Positions 35,931 to 43,588 of a DNA stretch of 64,000 bases are shown piece by piece; within the stretch, counting starts at the first letter, position 1, and every line of letters begins with the position of its first letter. Origin of the DNA: Bradyrhizobium sp. JYMT SZCCT0180 (lineage in GTDB: Bacteria > Pseudomonadota > Alphaproteobacteria > Rhizobiales > Xanthobacteraceae); assembly GCF_018130165.1 (NCBI RefSeq), contig NZ_JAFCLZ010000016.1, positions 124,001 through 188,000 of the forward strand, read 5' to 3'. The position numbers and the translations under genes were made by a program. The notes beneath the pieces are model-generated. The model was not told where the DNA came from. It ran no database searches and saw only the letters and a program-made list of their open reading frames with translations.

Positions 35931-36341
35931 ATGGGCACCAAACTGGAGATCCACGATGACATCCTTTGGGGCAAGCTTGTGAAGTCCTGGGCGACCGGAA
36001 AAAATTACATTGCCCCAGAGAGGCCGGCGCCGGCGATACCGCGGACCATGGAAGAACTATTGGCGCAAGCCGCGGATATCGGACTGATCATCAAGTTTCC
36101 AGACGATATGGTCGGTCTGGAAATCGTTCAATACAGTTCGCAAACCGCGGTGATAAAGTTGCCGCCAAAATCGATGATCGAGGACACCGAGGCCGACCTG
36201 AACAAGAAGGACGCGCTTTACCCGATGCCGCGGTTTTACGAAGATTTCTTCAGCGCCCCGTTACCGGAAATGAGGAAGGCGGGTCTGCTCGACCTGCATG
36301 CTGCTCGCATTGGAGATTATTCGATTCGAAACTGCGGATGA
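35931..36341 (+). CDS. Putative RiPP precursor 2, paralogue of precursor 1
   Basis: Also exactly 136 residues. Conserved blocks shared with precursor 1 are DILWGKLVKSWATG (10-23), QTAVIKLPPK (71-80) and DLHAARIGDYSIRNCG (121-136). The most variable part is residues 91-94 and 113-118, just before the identical tail. An invariant C-terminus behind a diverging spacer is unusual for ordinary tandem paralogues and suits a maintained core peptide. GGAGATAGTG lies directly before the ATG at 35931. An 86-bp gap separates the paralogues. Both could alternatively be small structural proteins. Confidence 0.72.
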   Translation: MGTKLEIHDDILWGKLVKSWATGKNYIAPERPAPAIPRTMEELLAQAADIGLIIKFPDDMVGLEIVQYSSQTAVIKLPPKSMIEDTEADLNKKDALYPMPRFYEDFFSAPLPEMRKAGLLDLHAARIGDYSIRNCG

Positions 36342-36351
36342 GCGCCGCGTG

Positions 36352-36380
36352 CTGTTTCATCACCATTGGTGATGAAACAG
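36352..36380. terminator. Perfect 13-bp hairpin at the convergent end of the locus
   Basis: CTGTTTCATCACC (36352-36364) and GGTGATGAAACAG (36368-36380) are fully complementary around a 3-nt loop. The structure starts 10 bases after the precursor 2 stop and contains the last codons (LFHHQW) and stop of the convergent regulator gene. No long T tract follows on either strand, so a bidirectional terminator or a transcript-end stabiliser is only probable. Confidence 0.55.
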
Positions 36381-38522
36381 GCCTTCGGTGGGCGCACCGG
36401 CACCCTCGATGCCGTCGCGCAACCGTGCCCAACTCTCTGGTTTCGCGATCGGGAAAAGGTGCAGAAACCAGCGCGTCATGGCCGCCGGCGTAGCCGGCTG
36501 TTCCGCCGACCAGCGGCTTTGAACGATGCTAAAGAAGCGATTGAGCTCGGCCGCGGCTTCTTGCTTGCGGCCGAGGTGGTAAAGCGCGGCAGCCTTCAGG
36601 CCGGGGACGTTTGCGTTGAGATCGCCGGCGAAATCAGCCGCCGCTACGCAGCTTTCGTAATCTCCGATCATGAAGCGGACGGCTGTGTGATACGCCCATT
36701 GCAGCGCGGTTGGCGCGACCGTTGCCTTGCGTTGCAACATTGAGTCAACAATTTCGGCCGCTTCCTTGTCGCGGCCGCAGAATGCGTAGCAATTGGCTGC
36801 CGAAACCAGCGTCCAAGGGTCGTTGTCGTTCAGTCCGTGCGCGAGCGGAATGTAGATCATCGCCTGCTCGTAATGCTTCGCCATCGCATGCGACCATCCA
36901 AGACAAAGCTGGCTGCGTGAATCGAGCGGATCGAGGCGCACCGCTTCCTGCGCATAAGCGAGCGCCTGCATGGTTCGATTGGCGTCGCGCGCAGTTCCCG
37001 GCTTGACGATATGATAGGAGTTGTTCAATTGCGCGAGGCTGGAATGAGCCGGCGCAAAATCCGGCATCTGTTGCACGACCTGTCGAAACAGATCCGCTGC
37101 ATTGTCCCATCGCTGCGGGTCGAAGCCGAGCAATGTGGCCTGGCCGAACAGCCAGATGTCGTATGCCTTCAGGTCCTTGACTTGCCGGGTCGTGATCCGG
37201 TTCATCCGTTCCGCCGAAACATGCACGTTCAAGGCGGAAGCGATGCGACGTACCAGATTTTGTTGGGCCTGGTGCCAATTCTCGAGGGTCAATGTGAGGC
37301 TTTCGCTCCACAGATAGGTTCCGGTCGTGCCGTCGCGCAGCGTCAGCACCAAATGCAGCGCCTTCCGGGTTTCGAAGCCGCCTGCGTCAAGGATGAATTC
37401 ATCCTTTGGGCCTTCCGGTACGTGGTCTGTCGGCGGGCTGGTCCAGTCGCGGATGTGCCATTCGCGAAAGCGGACGAAGCAGGCTATCAACTCGCGGCGG
37501 AAGCCCTGAGCCATGTAGTCTCGCTTGGAGTCGTGGCTCGACAGCACAAACGGGCCCACCGAGAGAATGAGCCTGGGTTCGCGTGCCGCCAACAGCTGGT
37601 CGACATCCAGCCCCGCCGGCGAAGCAGACCGCGGCGGGTCCGTTGCCGGCTTGATATCAGCGGGGGCCTCCGGTTGCGGGATCGGCACGTCGGCGGCGTT
37701 TGAGGAGGCTCCACTGAACGGCAGCGCTGCTTTTACCTCGGCGATCAAATCCTGAGTCTGCTGGGTCGGCTCGACGTCATAGTCTGCTTCCAGCAGGTCC
37801 CACAACGTCTTGTATACCCTGAGAGCACTGCCGATCGCGCCGTCTGCAACATGCGCGCGAATCAAATATCGACACGCTTCTTCGTGGGTCTGGTCGAGAT
37901 TGATAATCGCTACCGCGATATCGCGACCTATCCCGGTGACCTTGGTATGCCCGCGAAGTGCGGTCTCCAGGTGCCGGATGAGCTGATCGCGGATGGTCTG
38001 CCGCTTTGCCAGCACCCACGTCTGGAGCGCAGGATCACTACTCTCGACTTCGGCCAGGATATGGTCGATCAGGTCCTGTTGCTTCAGCAGTACGGGATTT
38101 GGCGATCCGTTGACCGCATCCTTGAGGACATCGATCAGATCGACCCGGATTTGCGTACGATCGAGTGCGACAACAAGTTTGTCGGTATGAAATCCTTCAA
38201 ACCCGCTGGGCAGAAAGGCGTTGCGGATTTCGTGGAGAGCCTGCCGCAATGATGCGCGCGCGCGCTCCTCCGACGATTCACTCCAGAACAGGCCGATCAG
38301 GCGATCACGGCTTTCCTCCTGGGCTTCGGTCAGCGCCAAATATCCCAGCAAAGCTTTGGTCTTGCGGCTCAGCAGCTCGATCTCATTGTCGTTGACAAGC
38401 AACGACAATTTGCCAAGCAAACGAACGTGCAGGGCAGGGCTGTTGGCACCACCGCCGCTTTCGCCTGTTGACGCTCCGCTTCGTAGCCCCATGGGTCTGT
38501 CACGGTTTTCAACGCTGATCAC
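36360..38522 (-). CDS. BTAD/SARP-like transcriptional activator with TPR domain
   Basis: A 720-residue regulator. Residues about 31-115 form an OmpR-like winged helix (LHVRLLGKLSLLVNDNEIEL, then RARASLRQALHEIR). Residues about 120-268 are a bacterial transcriptional activation domain (BTAD). A Pro/Ala linker follows, then a TolB-like segment (VGPFVLSSHDSKRDYMAQGF, 322-341) of the kind found in rhizobial cyclase-TPR proteins, and C-terminal TPRs to the end (AYAQEAVRLDPLDSRSQLCL). BTAD proteins are best known as pathway activators in actinobacteria. It starts at a GTG (38522), with an ATG at 38492 as alternative. It lies 44 bases after the YcaO gene and probably shares its transcript. Confidence 0.85.
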   Translation of the reverse strand: MISVENRDRPMGLRSGASTGESGGGANSPALHVRLLGKLSLLVNDNEIELLSRKTKALLGYLALTEAQEESRDRLIGLFWSESSEERARASLRQALHEIRNAFLPSGFEGFHTDKLVVALDRTQIRVDLIDVLKDAVNGSPNPVLLKQQDLIDHILAEVESSDPALQTWVLAKRQTIRDQLIRHLETALRGHTKVTGIGRDIAVAIINLDQTHEEACRYLIRAHVADGAIGSALRVYKTLWDLLEADYDVEPTQQTQDLIAEVKAALPFSGASSNAADVPIPQPEAPADIKPATDPPRSASPAGLDVDQLLAAREPRLILSVGPFVLSSHDSKRDYMAQGFRRELIACFVRFREWHIRDWTSPPTDHVPEGPKDEFILDAGGFETRKALHLVLTLRDGTTGTYLWSESLTLTLENWHQAQQNLVRRIASALNVHVSAERMNRITTRQVKDLKAYDIWLFGQATLLGFDPQRWDNAADLFRQVVQQMPDFAPAHSSLAQLNNSYHIVKPGTARDANRTMQALAYAQEAVRLDPLDSRSQLCLGWSHAMAKHYEQAMIYIPLAHGLNDNDPWTLVSAANCYAFCGRDKEAAEIVDSMLQRKATVAPTALQWAYHTAVRFMIGDYESCVAAADFAGDLNANVPGLKAAALYHLGRKQEAAAELNRFFSIVQSRWSAEQPATPAAMTRWFLHLFPIAKPESWARLRDGIEGAGAPTEGLFHHQW

Positions 38523-38566
38523 CCGCGACTTATCATACTACCGAGGCCGGTTCCATTGACCCTTGG

Positions 38567-39868
38567 CTATTCCATCAACGTCAGGCCTCCAGTGTAACGG
38601 TTGCCCCCGCCATGGTCGCGGCACGCACGCACCAGCCGATCCGTCATAATTCTGGATGGCATCGGCTGCAGCGCCGGAGCTATCGCGCGTACGACGGGAA
38701 TGTCGAATTGCGGCCGGGTCATGTCGACCAAAACTGCCTCAATTCCGGACGTGGCCATCGCTCTCCCGACAAGCGAAAGCTCGGATCCCGTTGCTGGGGT
38801 ATCATTATACACCCTCAGATGGACGGAATGGAGGAGGTCACATTCGGCGTGAATAGCCGCGATACGTTCGACATGAGCGCGATCGCTGGGCGAGAGCATT
38901 TGCTCGCCGGCTTCGTCCCGCTTGATCCTGGCGAACAGGATCGCCAGCTCGGTTTGACAAAGCTCCAGAATTGCTCCGCGTGCGGCCTCCTCGATCGAAA
39001 GCCGGGCGGATAATCCGTAAGCCAGCTGCCGGCCATCCTTGTCGCAGGACAACGCGGCAATGACTGGAATTCCGACGTCGGTGGTGATGTCGAGCAGCCA
39101 TGAGGTGCGATCGTCCGTCTGTTGCCGCAAAGCGCGCATCAGCCGCACAATTTCACCCATCGCCGGATCATCGAGCGCTATCGCCTTGCCGCGGCGCCCG
39201 CCCTGCCACCAGAGGCTCGCCGCATCGCGCTCGATCAATTCAAGGAGCGCTCGCGAAGCTGCCCACTCAAACGTCGGACCGGCTGCGACGCCTACGCTAA
39301 GCGCTGTGCGAGGCTTCAGGCACGGTGTTGCATCCGTACGCCGAAAGCACCAGTCGGCCGGAATCAGCACATCACGGCAGCTATCGAAGGCCTGTTCCGT
39401 ATCGAGCAGTTTTCCTCTTGCCCATGCGAGCGGCGTGGATTTCGTCAGCTTCTGATCGGCCATGTCCTGCTCGATCGCCGCAGCAACGCTGCTTGGCACC
39501 TGGCTGGTTACCGCGGGGAAATCAGCGACGGTCGTGACGTCCCCTGGACACTCGATCTGCGCCAGCCTGTCGATTCCCTCGCCCACACAGGATACGAACG
39601 CTTCTTCGAGCCTTTCCCCCGATCCGCTCAGGCTGAATGAGATCGGATCGGATAAAGCTCCGTGCGGCGCCTGGGGCCATGTCTCGGCGCCGACAAAGCG
39701 AAGGCCGGGTGCCCACGGCGAGCGAACCAAGAAAATTCGCCGCGCGAGGCGCGCCGACTGCGCGATCTTCGACCCATAGCGGTCCGAGACGGCACGTTGA
39801 AGCGCCGATCCCTGCTCGGAAGTCAGGTCGATTTCCATGAACCCGGGACGAACATGCGCCTCAATCAT
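38567..39868 (-). CDS. Stand-alone YcaO-domain enzyme
   Basis: A 433-residue YcaO-family protein. YcaO enzymes use ATP to activate peptide backbone amides, giving azolines, thioamides or amidines. The ATP-binding motifs are seen in order: SGSGERLEEAFVSCVGEGID with Arg101 (81-101), FEWAASRALLELIERDA (200-216), IEEAARGAILELCQTE (292-307), and the C-terminal VDMTRPQFDIPVVRAIAP (381-398). No E1-like/ocin-ThiF, TfuA or dehydrogenase gene adjoins, and the Pro-rich C-terminus of cyclodehydratases is absent. This points to a YcaO working without its usual partner, as in bottromycin-type pathways. The ATG at 39868 has AGGTG upstream. Confidence 0.88.
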   Translation of the reverse strand: MIEAHVRPGFMEIDLTSEQGSALQRAVSDRYGSKIAQSARLARRIFLVRSPWAPGLRFVGAETWPQAPHGALSDPISFSLSGSGERLEEAFVSCVGEGIDRLAQIECPGDVTTVADFPAVTSQVPSSVAAAIEQDMADQKLTKSTPLAWARGKLLDTEQAFDSCRDVLIPADWCFRRTDATPCLKPRTALSVGVAAGPTFEWAASRALLELIERDAASLWWQGGRRGKAIALDDPAMGEIVRLMRALRQQTDDRTSWLLDITTDVGIPVIAALSCDKDGRQLAYGLSARLSIEEAARGAILELCQTELAILFARIKRDEAGEQMLSPSDRAHVERIAAIHAECDLLHSVHLRVYNDTPATGSELSLVGRAMATSGIEAVLVDMTRPQFDIPVVRAIAPALQPMPSRIMTDRLVRACRDHGGGNRYTGGLTLME

Positions 39869-39988
39869 CACGACACCTGATGCAAGCCGGGCAGGTGCGA
39901 GCGTGATCTCACGAGTTCATGCACCTGACCGGAGCTTAGCGATGTATGCAGCCCACAACGCGACGCATCTTCCCAACAAGCGTCGAAA

Positions 39989-40990
39989 TTACACCTTCAC
40001 CATCCGCTTGCCGCGGTTCTCGCCGGCCAATAACCCGATCAGCGCCTGCGGCGTATTCTCGAGGCCGTTGATGACGTCTTCCTGGACTTTCAATTTGCCG
40101 GAAGCGACCCAGGACTGCAGGTCCTTCAAGGCCTGGTCGCGCTCGTTCATGTAGTCCATCACGATGAAGCCCTGCATGATCAGGCGCTTCACCACGATCA
40201 GGCCGGGCACCCCGCGCGGGCCGGTCGCCGACGGCACGCCGTCATATTGCGAGATCGCGCCGCAGCAGGAGATGCGGCCGCGGTTGTTCATCAGCGCGAT
40301 GCAGGCCTCCAGAATGTCGCCGCCGACATTGTCGAAATAGACGTCGATGCCCTTCGGCGCCGCTGCCCGCAGCGCCTTGTAGGTCGCGCCGTCCTTGTAA
40401 TCGACCGCGGCGTCGAAGCCGAGTTCGCTGGTGAGCCAGTTACACTTGTCCTTACCGCCGGCGATGCCGACGACGTGGCACCCTTTGATCTTGGCAATCT
40501 GGCCGACGATCGAGCCGACCGAGCCGGCGGCGGCCGAGACCACGACGGTCTCACCCTCTTTGGGCTTGCCGACATGGAGCAGGCCGAAATAGGCGGTGAG
40601 GCCGGCGATGCCGTAGACACTGAGCAGATGCGTCATCGGCTCCATCCGGGGCATTTTTGTCAAATGCTTTGCGGGCACCGCCGCGTAATCCTGCCAGCCG
40701 GTGTCGCCGAACACGATGTCGCCGGGGCTGAGGCCTGGGGCTTTCGACGATACAACTTCGGCGATGCCGCCGCCGGCCATCACGGTGTTGGCCTCGACCG
40801 CGGCGCGATAGGTGGCGCCGTGCATCCAGGCGCGGTTGGCGGCGTCGAGCGAGATATAGCGCGCCCGCACCAGCACCTCGCCGTCCTTCGGCTCCGGCAC
40901 CGCGCCCTCCGACATCTTGAAATGCTCGGGCCCGAGTTTTCCGGTCGGCTTTTCCACCAGCAGGATCTGGCGATTGACGGTAGCGTTCAT
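39989..40990 (-). CDS. NADP-dependent oxidoreductase (CurA/YncB, leukotriene-B4-dehydrogenase-like MDR)
   Basis: Zinc-free medium-chain reductase of 333 residues that would reduce enone or quinone double bonds with NADPH. It carries the family N-terminus (NRQILLVEKPTGKLGPEHF), the cofactor loop AAAGSVGSIVGQIAKIKG and the VYFDNVGGDILEA segment typical of the CurA/prostaglandin-reductase group. No structural-zinc Cys cluster is present. GGGAGAG before the ATG at 40990 fixes the start. It is 120 bases upstream of the YcaO gene on the same strand; a joint transcript is possible, but the enzyme is a common housekeeping type and I do not include it in the YcaO locus. Confidence 0.9.
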   Translation of the reverse strand: MNATVNRQILLVEKPTGKLGPEHFKMSEGAVPEPKDGEVLVRARYISLDAANRAWMHGATYRAAVEANTVMAGGGIAEVVSSKAPGLSPGDIVFGDTGWQDYAAVPAKHLTKMPRMEPMTHLLSVYGIAGLTAYFGLLHVGKPKEGETVVVSAAAGSVGSIVGQIAKIKGCHVVGIAGGKDKCNWLTSELGFDAAVDYKDGATYKALRAAAPKGIDVYFDNVGGDILEACIALMNNRGRISCCGAISQYDGVPSATGPRGVPGLIVVKRLIMQGFIVMDYMNERDQALKDLQSWVASGKLKVQEDVINGLENTPQALIGLLAGENRGKRMVKV

Positions 40991-41205
40991 GGCGTTCTCT
41001 CCCTCGGCTTGATCGTTCTTGATGCAGTTGATCGCATATCGGGCGACCGATTGCACATGTTGTGCGCTGCACCGAAGGCTAGTCGCCGCGCGCGTGGCCC
41101 ACAACTGGAACATTTCGGCAAGTGTGTAAATTGTCGCAAGTTTGTTGCACGCCCCTCCAAATCTGCCAAACTTAAGGTTGCCGGAAGAAAACGGGGGTCA
41201 AAAAA

Positions 41206-42501
41206 ATGTCGAGCAGGTTCACACAATACATCCTGATCGCGATGGCGCTTGGTATCGTGATGGGGACCGTCGTCTTCAACTACATGCCCGACAACCGGGT
41301 GGCGATCGCGGCCGACGTAAACCTGATCGCCATGCTGTTCCTGCGCCTGATCAAGATGATCATCGCGCCATTGGTGTTCGCCACGCTGGTCGGCGGCATC
41401 GCCCATATGGGTTCCGGCTCGAGGCTCGGCCGGATCTTTGCGAAGACCATGGGCTGGTTCGTCACCGCCTCGTTCGTCTCGTTGCTGCTCGGCCTTATCA
41501 TGGTCAACCTGCTGGAGCCCGGCGCGAACTTCCCCGGCACGCTGCCCGACAAGTCGCAATCGACCGGATTGCCGGTGTCGGCGTTCTCGTTCGAAAAATT
41601 CCTGACGCATTTGATTCCGACCTCGATCGCGGATGCGATGGCGCAGAATGAAATTCTGCAGATCGTGGTGTTCGCGGTGTTCTTTGCGGTCGCGCTCGGC
41701 GCAATGCCGGAAGAACGCGGGAAGCCGATCCTGTCGCTGATCGACGATCTCGCCCACATCATGCTCAAGGTCACCGGCTATGTGATGCTGTTCGCGCCGC
41801 TGGCGGTATGGGCGGCGATCATGGCGACGGTGGCGAAGAACGGCCTCGGCGTCCTGTGGAAGCTGATCGTCTTCATGGGCGGCTTCTATCTGTCGCTGGC
41901 GATCCTCTGGATGATCCTGATCATCGTCGGCTTCGTCGTGATCGGGCCGAGATACAAGAACCTGCTGCGGCTGATCCGCGAGCCGCTGATGATCGCGTTC
42001 TCGACCGCGTCGTCGGAGGCTGCCTATCCGAAGACGCTCGAAGGGCTCAACCGGTTCGGGGCGTCGTCGCGGATCTCGAGCTTCGTGCTGCCGCTGGGCT
42101 ACTCGTTCAACCTCGACGGCACCATGATGTACTGTACCTTCGCGAGCGTGTTTATCGCGCAGACCTATCACATCGACATGCCGCTCGGGACCCAGCTTGC
42201 GATGCTGGCAACGCTGATGATCACCTCGAAGGGGGTCGCAGGTGTTCCCCGCGCGTCCCTGGTGGTGATCGCCTCGACGCTCAGCCAGTTCGGTATTCCC
42301 GAGGCGGGTCTGTTGATGATCATGGGTATCGATACGTTCCTCGACATGGGGCGCAGCGCCACCAACGTGATCGGCAATTCGCTCGCCACCGCCGTGGTCG
42401 CGAAATGGGAAGGCGAGCTCAAACCCGAGCACGAGCTTGGCCCCGATGACGTGGTCCCATCGGATGCCGTTCCCGGTGACCCCGTCCCGGCCACGCATTG
42501 A
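41206..42501 (+). CDS. Dicarboxylate/amino acid:cation symporter (DAACS family)
   Basis: Inner-membrane secondary transporter of 431 residues with eight transmembrane helices and two re-entrant loops. The serine-rich loop is seen as AFSTASSEAAYPKTLEGLNR. The substrate/cation motif of TM7 is SFNLDGTMMY, and TM8 carries DMGRSATNVIGNSLA. This matches GltP/DctA-type proton or sodium symporters for glutamate, aspartate or C4-dicarboxylates. The next gene, 12 bases downstream, encodes a periplasmic glutamate-type binding protein, an odd partner for a symporter. Confidence 0.93.
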   Translation: MSSRFTQYILIAMALGIVMGTVVFNYMPDNRVAIAADVNLIAMLFLRLIKMIIAPLVFATLVGGIAHMGSGSRLGRIFAKTMGWFVTASFVSLLLGLIMVNLLEPGANFPGTLPDKSQSTGLPVSAFSFEKFLTHLIPTSIADAMAQNEILQIVVFAVFFAVALGAMPEERGKPILSLIDDLAHIMLKVTGYVMLFAPLAVWAAIMATVAKNGLGVLWKLIVFMGGFYLSLAILWMILIIVGFVVIGPRYKNLLRLIREPLMIAFSTASSEAAYPKTLEGLNRFGASSRISSFVLPLGYSFNLDGTMMYCTFASVFIAQTYHIDMPLGTQLAMLATLMITSKGVAGVPRASLVVIASTLSQFGIPEAGLLMIMGIDTFLDMGRSATNVIGNSLATAVVAKWEGELKPEHELGPDDVVPSDAVPGDPVPATH

Positions 42502-42513
42502 TGGGAGAGATGC

Positions 42514-43476
42514 ATGCATCAGTTCCCAAGAGGACCTACAAGAGAACATGCAAGAGGCCTTGCGCGTAGGCCGATAGCGGCAGTTGGCCTGTTGCTGGCA
42601 GCATGTCTGCTGGCAACGCCGGCGGCGGCCCAGACCGTGAGCGAGGGGCTCAGCCCCACGCTCGCCAACATCAAGCGGACGCATGTGGTGCGGCTCGGCT
42701 ATCGCGAGAGTTCGCCGCCGTTTTCGTTCCTCGACCACTCCAACCGGCCGATCGGCTACAGCCTCGAACTATGCGAGGCGATCGTCGAGGAAATCGGGGT
42801 CGAGGTCGACGATGCGAACCTCAAGATCGAGTACGTCAAGGTGACCTCCGACGATCGCATTGCGGCGGTGACGGACAACAAGATCGACCTCGAATGCGGG
42901 TCGACCACGGCCAATGCCGAACGCGCCAGACTGGTGGCGTTCTCGCCGCTGATGTTCGTGGCCGGCACCAAGCTGATGGTGCCCAAAGCCTCGACGATCT
43001 CGGCGCCGACGGACCTGAAGGGCAAGACGGTGGTGGTCACCAAAGGCACCACCAACGAGCAGGCGATGCATAATGTCGACAAGAAGTTCTCGCTCGGCCT
43101 CAAGATCCTGACCTCGCCCGACCACGAGCAATCCTACCAGATGCTGGTGGACGGCAAGGCCGATGCGTTTGCCACCGACGACATCCTGCTCTACGGCCTG
43201 ATCGCGCGGCACAAGGCCCAGGCCCAGTTCAAGGTGACGGGCGAATATCTGTCCTACGATCCCTACGGCATCATGTTCCGCAAGGGCGAGCCGCAGTTGA
43301 AAGCGGTGGTCGAGCGCACCTTCCGCAAACTCGGTTCGGGCCGCGATCTGGTGCCGCTCTACAACAAATGGTTCGTGGGGCGGTTGCCGACCGGCGAGAA
43401 GCTCGGCGTCGCGATCTCGCCGCAGCTCGAAGAGGCTTTCAAGGTGCTCGACGACTCGGCCGGGGGAACCAATTAG
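42514..43476 (+). CDS. Glutamate/aspartate-type periplasmic substrate-binding protein (GltI-like)
   Basis: SBP family 3 protein of 320 residues. An unusually long basic N-terminus (about 20 residues) precedes the signal hydrophobic core, and cleavage is after TPAAA. The family opening VVRLGYRESSPPFSF and the IDLECGSTTANAERARLVAFS segment match the GltI subgroup. GGGAGAG lies seven bases before the ATG at 42514. No ABC permease or ATPase gene is adjacent; instead it follows the DAACS symporter by 12 bases. It is followed by a palindromic repeat. Confidence 0.9.
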   Translation: MHQFPRGPTREHARGLARRPIAAVGLLLAACLLATPAAAQTVSEGLSPTLANIKRTHVVRLGYRESSPPFSFLDHSNRPIGYSLELCEAIVEEIGVEVDDANLKIEYVKVTSDDRIAAVTDNKIDLECGSTTANAERARLVAFSPLMFVAGTKLMVPKASTISAPTDLKGKTVVVTKGTTNEQAMHNVDKKFSLGLKILTSPDHEQSYQMLVDGKADAFATDDILLYGLIARHKAQAQFKVTGEYLSYDPYGIMFRKGEPQLKAVVERTFRKLGSGRDLVPLYNKWFVGRLPTGEKLGVAISPQLEEAFKVLDDSAGGTN

Positions 43477-43493
43477 GGGCGTGGCTTGTCCTC

Positions 43494-43582
43494 CGTCGTG
43501 CCCGGGCTTGTCCCGGGCATCCACGTCTCAAGTCTCCGCGATAAGAAAGACGTGGATGGCCGGGATAAGCCCGGCCATGACG
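43494..43582. repeat. Dispersed palindromic repeat (CATCCACGTCT type)
   Basis: The left arm (43494-43528) contains CGGGCATCCACGTCT. The right arm (43546-43582) contains AGACGTGGATGGCCGGGATA and ends CATGACG. Each arm has its own internal Cs-and-Gs palindrome. It is a third type of dispersed element in this window, placed between convergent genes. Confidence 0.85.
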
Positions 43583-43588
43583 AGACAC

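Noticed and set aside
35434..36341. The two 136-aa proteins considered as nitrile hydratase or thiocyanate hydrolase subunits
   Set aside because: The metal-binding Cys cluster of the alpha subunit is absent; only the leader-like part is reminiscent of the nitrile-hydratase-like leader family.
38468..38475. Additional TTGACGCT copy inside the regulator gene considered as a second operator
   Set aside because: Single copy without an 11-bp partner, within coding sequence; likely chance.
39989..40990. MDR oxidoreductase considered as a tailoring enzyme of the YcaO locus
   Set aside because: It is a widespread CurA/YncB-type enzyme with its own good ribosome site and a 120-bp gap to the YcaO gene; no specific link is visible.
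40987..42738. Long minus-strand frame (583 codons) opposite the symporter gene
   Set aside because: Composition is that of a shadow frame; the DAACS symporter on the plus strand is complete with all family motifs.
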